Below, piece by piece: positions 62,037 to 64,000 of a DNA stretch of 64,000 nucleotides. This stretch comes from Bugula neritina (lineage: Eukaryota; Bryozoa; Gymnolaemata; Cheilostomatida; Bugulidae). The DNA lies in the NCBI GenBank assembly GCA_964035545.1, contig OZ037773.1, forward strand, positions 10,604,251-10,668,250, written 5' to 3'. Positions within the stretch are counted from its first letter, which is position 1, and every line of letters starts with the position of its first letter. The notes under the pieces were generated by a model. It did not search any database, was not told the origin of the DNA, and saw only the letters and a list, made by a program, of their open reading frames with translations. The translations under genes were made by a program, and so were the position numbers.

Positions 62037-64000
62037 CAGGAAGAGTAGGTATTTCACAATGCGTTGTGATGTAACTTCCTGTTTGCTATAGCTATCCCGT
62101 ACGACCAGGAAGCACACGATGACCACTATTGGGGGGAACACGATGAGGACGCCGAGACAACAGAGGAGGCAACTTCTCGACTGGCCATCCAGAACATGGA
62201 CTGGGATAAGATCAAGGCGTATGACCTCTACATGCTTCTCAACTCCTTCAAGCCTCCTTCTGGCTCAGTGAAATATGTCAAGGTTACTCTTCTACCAACC
62301 TTATGCCTCTCTCTAGTGTCTCTCTCTAATACCCTGCTATTCTCTCTCTAGTGTCTCTCTCTAATACCCTGCTATTCTCTCTCTAATATCTTACTATTCT
62401 CTCTCTAATATCCTGCTATTCTCTCTCTAATACCCTGCTATTCTCTCTCTAATATCCTGCTATTCTCTCTCTAATACCCTGCTACTCTCTCTCTAATACC
62501 CTGCTATTCTCTCTCTAATACCCTGCTATTCTCTCTCTAATATCCTGCTATTCTCTCTCTAATACCCTGCTATTCTCTCTCTAATACCCTGCTATTCTCT
62601 CTCTAATACCCTGCTATTCTCTCTCTAATACCCTGCTATTCTCTCTCTAATACCCTGCTATTCTCTCTCTAATACCCTGCTATTCTCTCTCTAATACCCT
62701 GCTATTCTCTCTCTAATACCCTGCTATTCTCTCTCTAATACCCTGCTATTCTCTCTCTAATATCCTGCTATTCTCTCTCTAATATCCTGCTATTCTCTCT
62801 CTAATACCCTGCTATTCTCTCTCTAATATCCTGCTATTCTCTCTCTAATATCCTGCTATTCTCTCTCTAGTGTCTTGCTATTCTCTCTCTAATACCCTGC
62901 TATTCTCTCTCTAATATCCTGCTATTCTCTCTCTAATACCCTGCTATTCTCTCTCTAATACCCTGCTATTCTCTCTCTATTGTGCAGATCTATCCAAGTG
63001 AGTTTGGTAAGCAGAGAATGCAGGAAGATGATGTAATGGGGCCAAAAGAATTGAAAAAGTCTTCACTAAACGACGCGGGAGAAGCAGAAGGAAAACTGAA
63101 GTCTCTCACTGAGAAAGGTTAGCTGTAGAGTCAGCATAGAGCTGTGTTAGTGCTGCCTGTACTGGTATATACTGTATGTTAACATATACCTGTATGTTAA
63201 CAGATCAGAAGAAGGCCATGTTGGAGAACCTGAGGCAGTACCAACTCAACCGTCTCAAGTATTACTACGCCGTTGCTGAGTTCGACTCTCCTGAAACTGC
63301 TAATCATATCTACACTCAGTGTGACGGGCAGGAGTACCTGGCATCCTGCACTCAGCTCGACCTCAGGTCAGTAGGTCACCTCAGGTCGGTAGTTCACCTC
63401 AGGTCAGTAGGTCACCTCAGGTCGGTATTTCACCTCAGGTCAGTAGTTCACCTCAAGTCGGTAGTTCACCTCAGTAAAACTCACTCTCGCCTCTGTTTCA
63501 GATTTATTCCGGATGAGATGGAGTTTGTGGAAGAGGAGGTCAAGGAGACAGCCAATCACGTGCCAGAGAATTACGAGCCAAAGTTCTTTATAAACCCCGC
63601 ACTGGGCCAGTCACTGGTACGGTGTCTTGTATACTCTATTCTCTCCCTGTGTGTGTTATATCTATATAGTATATAGTATATACACTATATACTATATATA
63701 CACTATATTACACACAGGTAAGGTACACTATATACTACATATACACTATATTACACACAGGTAAGGTACACTGTACACTATATATACACTATATTACACA
63801 CAGGTACGGTGCACTATATACTACATATACACTATATTACACACAGGTAAGGTACACTATATATACACTATATTACACACAGGTACGGTGCACATGGGAC
63901 GACAATGCACCTGACCGATACAGCATGCTCAACAAGAAGTACAAGTCAGATGATCTGGAGCAGCTCGATATGAATGCCTACTTAGCATCTGAGTCTGAGC
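60451..64000 (+). CDS. ESF1: ESF1 homolog, nucleolar pre-rRNA processing factor (3' end outside window)
   Basis: ESF1 is a nucleolar protein required for 18S rRNA maturation in the small-subunit processome. Exons: 60451-60596, 60819-61056, 61228-61306, 61704-61814, 62092-62282, 62988-63117, 63204-63366, 63502-63616 and 63883 onward, about 430 residues before the window ends. Diagnostic blocks: the N-terminal [17 protein letters not shown] with [11 protein letters not shown]; acidic charged region; [61 protein letters not shown]; then [18 protein letters not shown] and LDMNAYLAS. Human ESF1 is 851 residues, so roughly half is missing to the right. Introns 2, 7 and 8 have satellites that copy the neighbouring splice sites. 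Confidence 0.95.
61057..61180 (+). repeat. 18-bp satellite of the ESF1 exon 2 donor
   Basis: Exon 2 ends AAGCAG|GTGAGAGAG; the intron continues with copies of ATGTCAG|GTGAGAGAGAG at 24, 42, 60 and 78 nt past the donor, then a diverged one. All spacings are multiples of three. Confidence 0.92.
61335..61695 (+). repeat. 44-bp satellite in ESF1 intron 3
   Basis: Eight copies of a unit containing gtagtgactggataatgaat and gatagtatagtatactga. The last partial unit runs into the acceptor GTGTTACAG. Confidence 0.92.
61845..62038 (+). repeat. GTA/TAG trinucleotide array in ESF1 intron 4
   Basis: (AGT)n with GGT interruptions and two TACTACTAGTA switches. Same family as the Smad intron arrays. Confidence 0.95.
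62290..62985 (+). repeat. 22-bp satellite of branch/polypyrimidine tract in ESF1 intron 5
   Basis: About 30 copies of ctctctaataccctgctatt plus ct. The final copy leads directly into the acceptor TCTCTATTGTGCAG, so each unit repeats a CTAAT branch-like word followed by a CT-rich tract. Confidence 0.95.
63367..63480 (+). repeat. 18-bp satellite of the ESF1 exon 7 donor
   Basis: Exon 7 ends GACCTCAG|GTCAGTAGG; the intron repeats CACCTCAG|GTC(A/G)GTA about six times at 18-bp steps, in frame and without stops. Confidence 0.92.
63660..63882 (+). repeat. Satellite copying the ESF1 exon 9 acceptor
   Basis: Units of tacactatattacacacag followed by GTAAGGTACACT or GTACGGTGCAC. The true exon 9 junction is ACACAG|GTACGGTGCAC; copies at about 63714, 63760, 63805 and 63846 juxtapose an AG acceptor and a GTAAGG donor. 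Confidence 0.9.

Overview
This is a nuclear window from an animal genome. Spliceosomal introns are everywhere and the genes are animal-specific or pan-eukaryotic: an AP-2 sigma subunit, PHAX, a PALS1/MPP-type MAGUK, an A20/AN1 zinc-finger protein, a TGF-beta/activin-class R-Smad, a Reeler-domain secreted protein, PAF1 and ESF1. The DNA is AT-rich, and introns and spacers are packed with minisatellites. A non-vertebrate lineage, possibly an early-branching one such as a sponge, fits, but the phylum cannot be fixed from sequence reading alone.

Layout. 1-3786: repeat-rich spacer. 3787-4620 (-): AP2S1, head-to-head with PHAX at 6870-10061 (+). PHAX converges on a 14-exon MAGUK at 10494-19956 (-). 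22370-23870 (-): ZFAND5/6-like gene. 23871-29958: AT-rich spacer with satellites and a decayed LINE fragment near 26.6 kb. 29959-36360 (-): Smad2/3-type gene. 37931-41128 (-): Reeler protein. 43192-50420 (-): PAF1. 51046-58361 (-): a complete, young Ty3/gypsy LTR retrotransposon with gag, pol and a third ORF, inserted between PAF1 and ESF1. 60451-64000 (+): ESF1, cut by the window edge. Exon models were built by hand from GT/AG sites, phase and family similarity. All seven models that are complete at both ends add up to whole codons. AP2S1 also does, if its first coding exon holds only the start codon.

The genes do not form a pathway. They are unrelated housekeeping and signalling genes: endocytosis (AP2S1), snRNA export (PHAX), polarity scaffold (MAGUK), ubiquitin binding (ZFAND), TGF-beta signalling (Smad), transcription elongation (PAF1) and rRNA processing (ESF1).

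The most unusual property is in the introns. In about ten of them the minisatellite next to an exon is built from copies of that exon's own splice site: donor, acceptor, branch-point or polypyrimidine tract. Runs of 2 to 12 or more decoy sites result, often at multiples of 3 nt. A second notable item is a textbook -1 frameshift signal between gag and pol in the retrotransposon: the heptamer TTTAAAC, a 5-nt spacer, then a perfect 10-bp stem.
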